A DNA stretch of 42,384 nt from Promethearchaeota archaeon. GTDB taxonomy: Archaea > Asgardarchaeota > Lokiarchaeia > Helarchaeales > RDOG01. Below, piece after piece: positions 1 to 7,933 of this stretch (the first letter of the stretch is position 1; each line of letters opens with the position of its first letter). The notes beneath the pieces are model-generated. The model did no database searches and was not told the origin of the DNA. It worked only from the letters and a program-made list of their open reading frames with translations. The position numbers and the translations under genes are program-made. The stretch is taken from the NCBI GenBank assembly GCA_011365055.1, contig RDOG01000030.1, positions 1 through 42,384 on the forward strand, in the 5' to 3' direction.

Positions 1-119
1 CACGTTCTTAATCTAAATATTATTCTTAATAATTTATTAATAAAATTATTTAATAATTGAAAAGATAAAAAAGAAATTTTTATTTCTTTTTTCTTTAAAC
101 CTAAAGCAGTTTGCTCCAT
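1..119 (-). CDS. Possible partial ORF running off the left edge
   Basis: On the minus strand a frame opens with ATG at 119-117 and stays open to the window edge, about 39 codons. It begins MEQTALGLKKKEIKIS and continues with a basic, Leu/Ile/Phe-rich stretch. A striking G-rich purine run (complement of 133-142) lies upstream, but its GGAGG core is about 16 nt from the ATG, longer than a usual Shine-Dalgarno spacing. Forty open codons in such AT-rich DNA is suggestive, not conclusive. I recognise no family. The frame would be downstream of, and in the same direction as, the flippase at 181-1722. Confidence 0.3.
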   Translation of the reverse strand, partial: MEQTALGLKKKEIKISFLSFQLLNNFINKLLRIIFRLRT

Positions 120-180
120 ATATGTTGATAAGCCCCCTCCCCTTGGAAATTTATAACTAGTTAATAATAGGACTGATATT

Positions 181-1722
181 TTATTCCTTACTTTTAATTC
201 CTCCAAAGAATTTCAACAAGTTTTTAATATATGAAACACAATTTTCATCTTTTTTAATAATAAATACACTTACGATTAATGTAAATAAAAAGATAATAGA
301 AGCAAAAAATACCCAAGTCAAAAACATCTGAAATATAAATAACAAAAGGAAGTAATATACAATGATAAATATTAGAATATTTAAAATACCCAAGATAATA
401 ACAGCCTTAAGGTCTTTAATACCATTTTTATTAAGTACAAATATGTAAATTGGAAAAAATATTAGATTAATTATCAAGAATGTTAGAGGCAATCCCATGT
501 TAAGAAATGAAATTACCAAAATATATAAGAATGGAACGAATAATGCAAAATAAAGCAAATTTATGATAAAAATTATTAATGTTTTTTCTTTTACAATTAA
601 AATTTGGTTAGATATTAAAAAATAAGAATTAAAGAAAATAAATGGAGATAAGATTATAGCTGATTGGAATGTAATTAAACTATCATACGTCGGATAAAAG
701 AGTTTTATAATAAGTGGGAAGAAAAATATAACAAATATGATTGATAACGTAGTCAATAATGAATTTAATTTTAACAATTTTTCAGATATTAATTGAAAAT
801 CTTTAATATTATTTTCTTTTTTTTCCGTTATCTCTGGTAATAATGCCATGCTTAGAGAAAAAGAAATTAAAAGGATCAAATTCATCACGTTAAAAGAAAT
901 TTGGAAATAACTTACATCCTTATATGAAGTATATATACTGAAAATCGTTAATGAAAGCCAGTTTAATAGAAGAGTCATTAATGTTACAAAGAATAGGGGA
1001 AATGATTGCTTCAATAAGCTTTTTATTTCAAGTATTTCAAATTTGAATGATTCTTTTTCTAAACCTTTGAGTAATGAATGCGTTTTTAAGGCAATCAAAA
1101 AGAATATTACGATATTTATTATTATTTCAGTATAAAAAATTCCATATAATCCAAAAAATATCAATGAAATTATTAATAAAGGAATTTTAATTGCATAACC
1201 TGAGATTAAAAATATTGCAATGATTTTATATTGTCTAAAACCTCTTAAAACATTTTGGTTGATGGTAAAAATTGTTGAAAAAATCACCTTAATTAAAATT
1301 AAATAAAGTAAAATTTCAAAAATTGGAGTATTATATATTCCTATTGAAAAAATTCTATTTGTGAAAATAGATATTATGACAACAATTCCAATGATTAAAA
1401 AAATGATGAAATTTGATGATAATATGAAATTTCGATTCTTTTTAGGATTCTTTATTCTATTCTCTGCAATTATTTTAGTGATGATATCAGGAAGACCAAA
1501 AGTGCAAATTGCAGCTAGAAAAAATCCCCAAGAATTAATGATAGAATAGATTCCATAATATTCTGCTGTTAAATAAAAGGCAATGATGATAGATCCAATA
1601 ATACTTGTCAGACGAAAAGAAAATAACCATAAAAATGAATAAAAACTATCTTGTGAAAATTTTTCGGTCAGAACCGTGGATTCGTTAATTTTATTTTCAT
1701 CCCTTGTATTGATATTTCTCAT
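181..1722 (-). CDS. Polysaccharide/oligosaccharide flippase (MOP superfamily, Wzx-like)
   Basis: This 513-residue integral membrane protein has about 12-14 hydrophobic segments spread along its length, preceded by a short hydrophilic N-terminus of about 25 residues. The length and the early sequence pattern (residues about 28-95: a first helix, a Tyr-Gly-Ile-Tyr turn, then a Gly-Leu-Pro helix followed by a charged loop) fit the polysaccharide-biosynthesis branch of the MOP exporters. These move lipid-linked glycans across the cytoplasmic membrane. The start is ATG at 1722-1720 with a weak AAAGAAG upstream. It diverges from the GT2 gene at 1790 across a 67-bp gap that must hold both promoters. 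It is one of three full-length flippases in the window, so substrate specificity is probably split among different glycans. The exact substrate cannot be read from sequence. Confidence 0.85.
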   Translation of the reverse strand: MRNINTRDENKINESTVLTEKFSQDSFYSFLWLFSFRLTSIIGSIIIAFYLTAEYYGIYSIINSWGFFLAAICTFGLPDIITKIIAENRIKNPKKNRNFILSSNFIIFLIIGIVVIISIFTNRIFSIGIYNTPIFEILLYLILIKVIFSTIFTINQNVLRGFRQYKIIAIFLISGYAIKIPLLIISLIFFGLYGIFYTEIIINIVIFFLIALKTHSLLKGLEKESFKFEILEIKSLLKQSFPLFFVTLMTLLLNWLSLTIFSIYTSYKDVSYFQISFNVMNLILLISFSLSMALLPEITEKKENNIKDFQLISEKLLKLNSLLTTLSIIFVIFFFPLIIKLFYPTYDSLITFQSAIILSPFIFFNSYFLISNQILIVKEKTLIIFIINLLYFALFVPFLYILVISFLNMGLPLTFLIINLIFFPIYIFVLNKNGIKDLKAVIILGILNILIFIIVYYFLLLFIFQMFLTWVFFASIIFLFTLIVSVFIIKKDENCVSYIKNLLKFFGGIKSKE

Positions 1723-1789
1723 CTTCTTTAATTTTAGATCTTACCAAATTAAAAAAGATTGTTATACATCATTAAATGCATAGTATAAT

Positions 1790-2608
1790 TTGAAAGAAAT
1801 GAAATTTAGCGTCATCATACCAACCACTTTAAAACGATCATCAGTATTTAAAACGATTAATTCCATTACTAATCAAAGTTTTAAAGATTTTGAGATAATT
1901 TTATCAACCAATAAAAAAAATATAAATGAAAATCTCAAAAAAAAAATTGATATAGGGATAAAAATCATTCAATTATCCAAGCTTGGATTGGCCCATGCAA
2001 GAAATGAAGGGATTAAAGAAGCTAAAGGTGAAATAATTTCATTTTTGGATGATGATGCTATTGCAGATGAGAGTTGGCTAAGTAATTTAGTTAAAAGTTT
2101 TTCAAAGTCTAGTATTGGTATTGTAGGTGGTCCAATATATCCTATATGGCCTAAAAATGGTATTAAATCGATAAAAAATTCAAATTTAGCAAAAGAATGG
2201 TTATCTTTAATAGAAATTTCTGAAAAAAAAATTTTTATTGATAGGGTCTTTGGGTGTAATTTTTCAGTCAAAAAAAAGATTTTTCAGGAATTTGGACTAT
2301 TTAATACTCAACTTGGTAGAAAAAATGGAGGATTTTTAGGTGGGGAGGATACAGAATTTTGTAATAGAATCAATAAAAAATATAAAATTTTATATAATCC
2401 CGATGTAAAGGTTTCACATTTAATTGATTCAGAAAGATTGACCTTAAAATGGATATATAAAAGAGCATATTATGGAGGCTATTCTAAGGCATTTCAAAAA
2501 AAACTACCGAAGAGATTATCCCAAAAAAATCGATTTAATTTATTTGATTTTACATTATTATTTCCATATTTCATTGGTTATTTTAAAGGCATTTTGGAGG
2601 GGCTTTAA
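1790..2608 (+). CDS. Glycosyltransferase family 2
   Basis: A 272-residue GT-A fold enzyme that would transfer a sugar from a nucleotide donor in the cytosol. It opens with the GT2 signature FSVIIPTTLKR (residues 6-16) and has NQSFKDFEIIL near residue 29. LGLAHARNEGIKEAKG (65-80) precedes the metal/nucleotide-binding acidic cluster FLDDD (85-89). GGEDTEF (184-190) carries the likely general base. No clear C-terminal membrane helix is present. The start is TTG (1790), but the in-frame ATG at 1799 is equally possible and gives a more standard N-terminus. It is the first gene of a plus-strand trio with the phosphatase-superfamily gene (11 bp on) and a nucleotidyltransferase, so it probably acts in the same modification pathway. 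Confidence 0.85.
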   Translation: MKEMKFSVIIPTTLKRSSVFKTINSITNQSFKDFEIILSTNKKNINENLKKKIDIGIKIIQLSKLGLAHARNEGIKEAKGEIISFLDDDAIADESWLSNLVKSFSKSSIGIVGGPIYPIWPKNGIKSIKNSNLAKEWLSLIEISEKKIFIDRVFGCNFSVKKKIFQEFGLFNTQLGRKNGGFLGGEDTEFCNRINKKYKILYNPDVKVSHLIDSERLTLKWIYKRAYYGGYSKAFQKKLPKRLSQKNRFNLFDFTLLFPYFIGYFKGILEGL

Positions 2609-2619
2609 AAATTACTAAA

Positions 2620-3861
2620 GTGTTTATGATTATGCTTGATGCATTTGGTTATAATCAAATCTTTTCAAGACATTCCAAATGTATTTATTCAATTGCTCAA
2701 GAAAGTATTTTTGGAAGATTAGAACCATTATTTGCCTATAGAGGTATCCAACCTACTATCTTTTCAGGTGTTTATCCGAATGAACATGGCATTTGGATGG
2801 ATTATTATTTTGATACTGAACATTCTTCGTTCAAATGGACTAGAAATACTATTTTACCCTATCTAGAAATATTTAAAAATAGAATTAAAAATTCTTACAT
2901 TAAAAAAATTTTTACGTATCCTATCTTTCTTTGGTCGAAATTGATTTATAATTATTCTCAATTTCCCAGAAGCTCACTCATACCTTGGAATCTATTACAT
3001 TTTTTTAAATTTAGTATGTGTGAAAAAATAACGAAGTCGAATATATTGAATTCATACTTGACTTTATTTGATTATTTTAAATTAAATAAAATAAGTTTTG
3101 AAGTTATTGATTTTCCTATCATTCACAATGATGCAGATTTGCTAAAAAAATTCAATCAAACGCTAAAAAAATCTTTTTCAAAAGATTTTTACTTATTTAG
3201 ATTCTTTGATTTAGATAATATTTTGCATGAACACGGTTTAAATTCTCCCCAAGAGGCTAAAGAGCTAATAAAAATCAATAAAAATTTGGAATTTATCATT
3301 AGTTCAATAAAGAAAAAAGAAAAAGATTTTTTCCTTTTGATATTCTCAGATACTGGAATGACAAACGTGAATACGATAATTAATTCAAATTATTTAATTA
3401 ACCAAATAAAAAAACGAATTGATAGTGAATTTCAATATTTTATTGATTCAATTATGATTCGTTTTAAATTTAAAGAAAAATCCCACTTAAAAACCGTTAA
3501 AAATTTTCTCGATACCCAAAATTATGGATTAATTTTAACTGAAGAATTAAAAAAACGATATCACGTTGACATTCAAGATACTAAATACGGTGATTTAACA
3601 TTCATTTTAGGGAATGGTAATCTTTTTCTTCCTAATTTTTATCAAGGAGTTAAAAGAATCAAGGGAATGCATGGTTATATATCAGAAGAAAGTAATTTAG
3701 ATCCTTTTTTATTACTTTTCAACGAATCTTTAAAACCAAATAATATTAAATCCAAAGTTAGGTTTATTGATATTTTGCCTACTATTCTAGATATATATAA
3801 TATATCTCCTAATATCAATTATAATGGTCGATCTTTATTAAAATTCAGTGAAAAATTATGA
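2620..3861 (+). CDS. Alkaline phosphatase superfamily protein (type I phosphodiesterase/sulfatase-like), active site altered
   Basis: This 413-residue protein has the layout of the nucleotide pyrophosphatase/phosphodiesterase branch of the alkaline phosphatase superfamily. It has an N-terminal metal Asp (MLDAFG, D7), SGVYPNEHGIW (49-59) and DLDNILHEHG (197-206) with candidate ligands D199 and H203. SDTGM follows at 243-247, GMHGY (349-353) supplies the last His, and the tail is VRFIDILPTILDIY. Two points are odd. The usual SDHGM has Thr at the His position (T245). The stretch before SGVYP is AYRGIQPTIF, with no obvious Thr/Ser nucleophile where the family has one. It may have a different chemistry or be non-catalytic. 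GTG is used as start; a GGAGG lies at 2596-2600, about 19 nt upstream, so the true start might be a non-standard codon slightly upstream. Its end overlaps the next gene by ATGA, implying translational coupling. Confidence 0.75.
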   Translation: MFMIMLDAFGYNQIFSRHSKCIYSIAQESIFGRLEPLFAYRGIQPTIFSGVYPNEHGIWMDYYFDTEHSSFKWTRNTILPYLEIFKNRIKNSYIKKIFTYPIFLWSKLIYNYSQFPRSSLIPWNLLHFFKFSMCEKITKSNILNSYLTLFDYFKLNKISFEVIDFPIIHNDADLLKKFNQTLKKSFSKDFYLFRFFDLDNILHEHGLNSPQEAKELIKINKNLEFIISSIKKKEKDFFLLIFSDTGMTNVNTIINSNYLINQIKKRIDSEFQYFIDSIMIRFKFKEKSHLKTVKNFLDTQNYGLILTEELKKRYHVDIQDTKYGDLTFILGNGNLFLPNFYQGVKRIKGMHGYISEESNLDPFLLLFNESLKPNNIKSKVRFIDILPTILDIYNISPNINYNGRSLLKFSEKL

Positions 3862-5096
3862 AATATGTTAATATTGCTGATGATAAAGTTCAGAAGTTTA
3901 TCCAAATCCAATTAAGAAAGATCGGTCAATTAATAAAAAAAATGGTTCCTGAAGTAGTTTCAATAGTATTAAGTGGAAGTTTTTCAAGAGGAGAAGGAAG
4001 TATTGAATTATTAAGCGAAGATATTTTTATTATTCAAAAGGATTTTGATATCTTCATTTTTTCTAAGAAGATACCGGATTATTCAAGATATAAATTGTTA
4101 AAAAAAATCATTTTAAAAGAAATTGAAACGAGTAATAATAAAAATTATTCCAATAAAAATTTTAGAATAAATTTAGAATTTATTAATGTTAATCAATTAA
4201 ATGGGCTACTCCCTGATATTTCTACTTATGAACTTAAAAGAAATGGTCTTGTAATATTTGGTAAAAAATTACTCCACTTAATTCCTGAATCCGTCTCAAA
4301 TTTTAATAGTTCGACAATTTTAAGAATTTTACTAAATAAATTAATCGGATTAATTGAAAATAATCCATTTTTTAATAAAAACTCTCTTAATGTTGCCTAT
4401 GAATGTTATAAGACATATATCGAAATTAATACCGTGCTTTGTATTTTAAATAGATGTTATCATACAGATTATACAAATCGGTTAAAAGCTCTAAAGAAAC
4501 ATTGGTACAAATTTCCTAAATCCATTAAAGAATTGGATAACAAATTATTGGATAAAATTGAAAATGCAGTAAGTTTTAAACTAAAGCCAATCAAAAATTT
4601 AAAAAATCTGGACGTTGAAGACTTTTGGTTTGAAACAAAAGACTTGCTTATTAAAATTATTGATGTGATTGTATCTTTTTTTATTTGTAACCCTGAAAAA
4701 AAAGATTCGGATGAAAATCTAATAACTTATTTGAAGAAATACTATTATTTTCCATATTCTCAAAGATTTTTACACAAATTTAAAATAAAATCTCAGTTTC
4801 TTAATCATTTAATATCGAAAGCTTATATTCTTTTGGAAAAATCCAGGGAAAATTTAATGCCATCCATTAATAATTTGATAAATTTATATCTCTCCTCTTT
4901 TTTCCTATTGAAAGCAATTAAAAAAAATAACATCATTGACGAAGAGTACTTCAAAGAAGCAAAATTATATATAAAAGAAAAAAAAACTTTTAATTCTAGG
5001 CTTGAGAATTGGATGAAATTAGCAAAAACCATCATTTCCCTAAAATTAAATTACGATGATAAAAAGATAAAGAAAAAATCTTTTAAATTAATCTAA
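3858..5096 (+). CDS. Pol-beta-type nucleotidyltransferase domain protein
   Basis: This 412-residue protein carries a minimal nucleotidyltransferase core near its N-terminus: LSGSFSRGEGS (38-48) followed by KDFDIFIF (61-68), with D62 and D64 as the metal-binding Asp pair. This is the pattern of the Pol-beta superfamily (GS...G...DxD), which transfers NMP groups to proteins, RNA or small molecules. The remaining roughly 300 residues look helical, charged and Lys-rich with no recognised domain. There is no signal peptide or membrane segment, so a cytosolic location is likely. Its ATG overlaps the stop of the phosphatase-superfamily gene (ATGA), so the two are probably made together. Its 3' end overlaps the convergent signal peptidase gene by 9 bp. 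The substrate is unknown; nucleotidylation of a glycan or phospho-alcohol precursor would fit the neighbourhood but is inference. Confidence 0.7.
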   Translation: MKYVNIADDKVQKFIQIQLRKIGQLIKKMVPEVVSIVLSGSFSRGEGSIELLSEDIFIIQKDFDIFIFSKKIPDYSRYKLLKKIILKEIETSNNKNYSNKNFRINLEFINVNQLNGLLPDISTYELKRNGLVIFGKKLLHLIPESVSNFNSSTILRILLNKLIGLIENNPFFNKNSLNVAYECYKTYIEINTVLCILNRCYHTDYTNRLKALKKHWYKFPKSIKELDNKLLDKIENAVSFKLKPIKNLKNLDVEDFWFETKDLLIKIIDVIVSFFICNPEKKDSDENLITYLKKYYYFPYSQRFLHKFKIKSQFLNHLISKAYILLEKSRENLMPSINNLINLYLSSFFLLKAIKKNNIIDEEYFKEAKLYIKEKKTFNSRLENWMKLAKTIISLKLNYDDKKIKKKSFKLI

Positions 5097-5657
5097 ATTA
5101 TTTTGATCCTTTTTATTTTCATTGATTACTACTTTATCTTCATCATCACCCTTTAGAGTAACGTATACGAGTGCAATTATTGTACCAATAATTAGAATCC
5201 AAATGATAAATTGACCTCCTATGGTGTTTATTAGATAAACCAGAATTCCTAGATATGGTATTTGGAAGATAACTTTTCCAATCACGTTACTATATGGTGT
5301 AAGTGCGGTATCCGTGCCTGGATTATTATCTCCTTTTGTTTCATACCAACTCTCTCCTAATGTCGTAATGTCTATTACTCGATGTACAACAGGAGTACCA
5401 GGATCTTCATAGCCCCAACTTCTTGCCCAAAAAACTATTATATCACCAATCTGAATTTGACCATCCGGAACCTTTTGTATGATTAGGACATCTCCTTCAT
5501 TTAAAGCAGGTTTCATGCTGCCACTAACAACTACTGAATAGGGCATTGTAGTCCCTAACACTAGGACAGATATTCCATAAAATGCTCCAATGCTTCCAAA
5601 AACAATACCAATTAAAATTCCAAGTTTTATTAAATTTTTTTTAGATTCCTTTTTCAA
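5088..5657 (-). CDS. sec11: Signal peptidase I, archaeal/ER type (S26B)
   Basis: A 189-residue membrane protease that removes signal peptides from secreted proteins at the outer face of the cytoplasmic membrane. A TM helix (about residues 10-35) is followed by VVVSGSMKPALNEGD (42-56), with S47 as nucleophile. Next come GDIIVFW (71-77), VVHRVID (90-96) with H92 in the position used by archaeal/ER enzymes instead of the bacterial Lys, and TKGDNNPGTD (107-116) with the conserved Asp residues. A second TM helix spans about 147-167 and the tail is acidic. The Ser-His arrangement supports an archaeal origin for the window. The start codon is TTG (complement of 5655-5657), since no in-frame ATG lies between it and an upstream stop. 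It is convergent with, and overlaps by 9 bp, the nucleotidyltransferase gene, and is divergent from the DPM-like gene at 5799. Confidence 0.93.
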   Translation of the reverse strand: MKKESKKNLIKLGILIGIVFGSIGAFYGISVLVLGTTMPYSVVVSGSMKPALNEGDVLIIQKVPDGQIQIGDIIVFWARSWGYEDPGTPVVHRVIDITTLGESWYETKGDNNPGTDTALTPYSNVIGKVIFQIPYLGILVYLINTIGGQFIIWILIIGTIIALVYVTLKGDDEDKVVINENKKDQNNLD

Positions 5658-5798
5658 TTTAGTTTCATCTATAGATTATGTTCATCCTAATTTTTTGTTA
5701 TATTTTTTTTATTATTTCTAAATAAAGAAATAGATTAAAAAGATCTTTTTGATTAATTATTTTTATTAGATTTATCAAATATTAATGGATGGGAACGA
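5658..5798. promoter_or_regulatory. Divergent intergenic region with 14-bp perfect palindrome
   Basis: The region separates the divergent signal peptidase and DPM-like genes and should contain both promoters. A perfect 14-bp palindrome, AAAAAGATCTTTTT, sits at 5737-5750 with partly symmetric ATTA/TAAT flanks. It could be an operator or a chance AT-rich palindrome. Individual TATA boxes cannot be assigned with confidence in this base composition. Confidence 0.3.
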
Positions 5799-7013
5799 TT
5801 GCCTAGGTTAAGATCAATTGGATGGAGTTTATTAGCTTTATCATTCTTAATTGCAGTTACAATGTTTATTTGGTTTATAGTATATTATTCGATTCAAATC
5901 TATCAAATTGATCCTTTTTTAATTATTGAGTTTTTTTTCTGGCCCATTAATCATAATATAACGGGAAATCATTTTGGAAACATTATCATTACCGCAGCTT
6001 GGAATTGTTTTTGTGCGGGTCTCCTTTTTTTAGTTCTTCATTATTTTGTTACCCTATTTTATCAAAAACCGCAAGCTAAAAAGGTTAAAAGTAAATTACC
6101 CAAAATAAGGGAATTTTCCAAGATAATTGCAGTTATTCCTGCCTATAATGAAGAATCCACAATAGCAGATATAGTAAAAAGGACGAAAGAATATGTAGAT
6201 GAAGTAATTGTTGTTAATGATGGATCAACTGATGATACTGCTCAAATAGCTGATGATGCAGGTGCATTCGTATATAGTAATGAATATAATATGGGATTAG
6301 GAACCACGATGAAAAATGGATTAAAAAATGCAAAGCGCCTTAAAGCAGATATTGTAGTTACTATAGACGCAGATGGACAATATATACCAGAAGAAATACC
6401 ATTAATCTTAGAACCTATTAAGAATTTAGAAGCCGATTTGGTATTAGGCATTCGATCTAAGGGTGATGGTAGCAAGATGAATTTAATTAATAGAATTGGT
6501 AATAAGGTCTTTACTTGGGCGGTAAATCGATTTGCACGTTTACATTTATCAGACACGCAAACTGGTTTTAGAGCAATACGACGAGAAGTCATCGAAGAAA
6601 TTAAAATTACTTCTGATTTTACTTACACGCAAGAATTGGTAATTAGATGTGCAGAAGAAGGATTTCGGATTGAGGAGGTACCTATTACCTTTCTAAAAAG
6701 AAAAAAAGGGAGTTCTCGCTTAATTTCTGATCCTGCAGATTATGCACTCAATGTTTCGATAATTGGTCTTCGGATTTATAGAGATTATCATCCATTGGCT
6801 TTATTTGGTGGGATAGGTACCGCTTTTTTAGCAGCGGGTATAATTTTAGGAACTTATGTTGTATATGGTTACTTAATAGCGTCTCTGCAAGTTGGATTAG
6901 CAATTTTATCGGTATTTTTAATGATCTTTGGAATTCAAGTGTTATTATTTGGCTTATTAGCTGACATGTTTCTGACAAAAAATATTAGACACGTGAAAGA
7001 TCAGGAAATATAA
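5799..7013 (+). CDS. Membrane-anchored polyprenyl-phosphate glycosyltransferase (DPM1/ALG5-like GT2)
   Basis: A 404-residue protein that would transfer hexose from a nucleotide sugar to a polyprenyl (dolichyl) phosphate at the cytosolic membrane face. Two N-terminal TM segments (about 7-31 and 62-88) lead into a GT2 domain (about 108-330). This contains AVIPAYNEEST (111-121), VNDGSTDDTA (139-148), TIDADGQ (188-194, the DxD motif), QTGFRAIRR (254-262) and EEVPITF (292-298). Two C-terminal TM helices follow (about 336-360 and 365-390). This core motif set is typical of dolichol-phosphate mannose/glucose synthases; the extra N-terminal helices are less usual. The start is TTG; the nearby ATGs at 5785 and 5788 are out of frame. 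It is followed 88 bp later by a second, soluble DPM-like gene. Whether it uses GDP-Man or UDP-Glc cannot be decided from sequence. Confidence 0.85.
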   Translation: MPRLRSIGWSLLALSFLIAVTMFIWFIVYYSIQIYQIDPFLIIEFFFWPINHNITGNHFGNIIITAAWNCFCAGLLFLVLHYFVTLFYQKPQAKKVKSKLPKIREFSKIIAVIPAYNEESTIADIVKRTKEYVDEVIVVNDGSTDDTAQIADDAGAFVYSNEYNMGLGTTMKNGLKNAKRLKADIVVTIDADGQYIPEEIPLILEPIKNLEADLVLGIRSKGDGSKMNLINRIGNKVFTWAVNRFARLHLSDTQTGFRAIRREVIEEIKITSDFTYTQELVIRCAEEGFRIEEVPITFLKRKKGSSRLISDPADYALNVSIIGLRIYRDYHPLALFGGIGTAFLAAGIILGTYVVYGYLIASLQVGLAILSVFLMIFGIQVLLFGLLADMFLTKNIRHVKDQEI

Positions 7014-7101
7014 GAAATCTCAATCCTTTTTTTAAAATAATACTCTAAATTTAAATTATTTTGGAATATTAATTTGATTTTTTGAGTAAGCTCTATAATT
7101 T

Positions 7102-7932
7102 TTGATCCATCAAAATTTTAATATAAAAACAAATGAAATATTTACAAAATTGATTTTAAGAAAAAAAATAATATCGAATCAAAATTTTCACACCGACAGA
7201 AATGATAATTATCTAAATCAATTGGGAGAAAATAACTTGCATCATAAGGTCTCCATAGTTATACCCGCCTTTAATGAAGAAAAAACCATTGGAGATCTAA
7301 TTAATGGAATATGTAGTAAATTTAATTCTGATTGCGAGCTAATCGTAATTGATGATGGTTCTACAGATAAGACAGCTGAATGTGCTAATTGTAATGGTAC
7401 AAAAATATTAAGAAATAATAGAAATTTGGGTTATGGAGGAGCGTTAATTAGAGGAATTAATCACGCTATTGGCGATATCATAGTTACAATTGATGGAGAC
7501 GCTCAAAATAAGCCAGAGGAAATAAATCGCTTGATAAAACCAATTATTAAAGGGGAAGCTGATTTTGTAGTTGGCTCTAGGCACTTAGGAACCGCAAATG
7601 CTCCCATCCCACTCTTTAAAAAAGCAGCAGAACGCGTTGTTTATTATATCATAAAATTTGTCTATCGAACTGAAATCACTTATTCTCAAAGCGGTTTCAG
7701 GGCGATTAAAAGAAAAGTATTAAATTCAATAATGCCTTTAACTGAAAAAAAATTCGCTTTTAGCATGGATATCTTAACAAAAGCTATAAAAAATGGATTT
7801 CGAGTAAAAGAAGTTCCTATTACTATTATGCCTAGACCTCATGGAAATAGTAGAGTAAACGTTTTAAAAGATGGAATCCGAATAGTTTGGGTTCTTATAA
7901 AAAACATAATTAAAGGGAAAAGAAGATATTAA
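7102..7932 (+). CDS. Soluble polyprenyl-phosphate glycosyltransferase (DPM1-like GT2)
   Basis: The 276-residue frame holds a compact GT2 domain: VSIVIPAFNEEKT (50-62), VIDDGSTDKT (82-91), NLGYGGALIRG (108-118), TIDGDAQ (129-135, DxD), VVGSRHLG (156-163), QSGFRAI (196-202) and KEVPITI (236-242). There is no membrane anchor, as in the soluble catalytic subunit type of DPM synthase. The first 45 residues are Asn/Lys-rich and look like translated non-coding DNA. An in-frame TTG at 7237, preceded by GGGAG at 7224-7228, would give a 231-residue protein of standard family length and may be the true start. It parallels the membrane-anchored homologue upstream. Its stop lies one base from the convergent acyltransferase gene. 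Confidence 0.85.
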   Translation: MIHQNFNIKTNEIFTKLILRKKIISNQNFHTDRNDNYLNQLGENNLHHKVSIVIPAFNEEKTIGDLINGICSKFNSDCELIVIDDGSTDKTAECANCNGTKILRNNRNLGYGGALIRGINHAIGDIIVTIDGDAQNKPEEINRLIKPIIKGEADFVVGSRHLGTANAPIPLFKKAAERVVYYIIKFVYRTEITYSQSGFRAIKRKVLNSIMPLTEKKFAFSMDILTKAIKNGFRVKEVPITIMPRPHGNSRVNVLKDGIRIVWVLIKNIIKGKRRY

Positions 7933-7933
7933 T

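Noticed and set aside
1361..1549. 62-codon plus-strand ORF inside the first flippase
   Set aside because: It is antisense to a well-supported membrane protein gene, has no ribosome-binding site and its sequence is the complement of TM segments.
6242..6592. 116-codon minus-strand ORF within the DPM-like gene
   Set aside because: It mirrors conserved GT2 motifs on the other strand and has no family features of its own.
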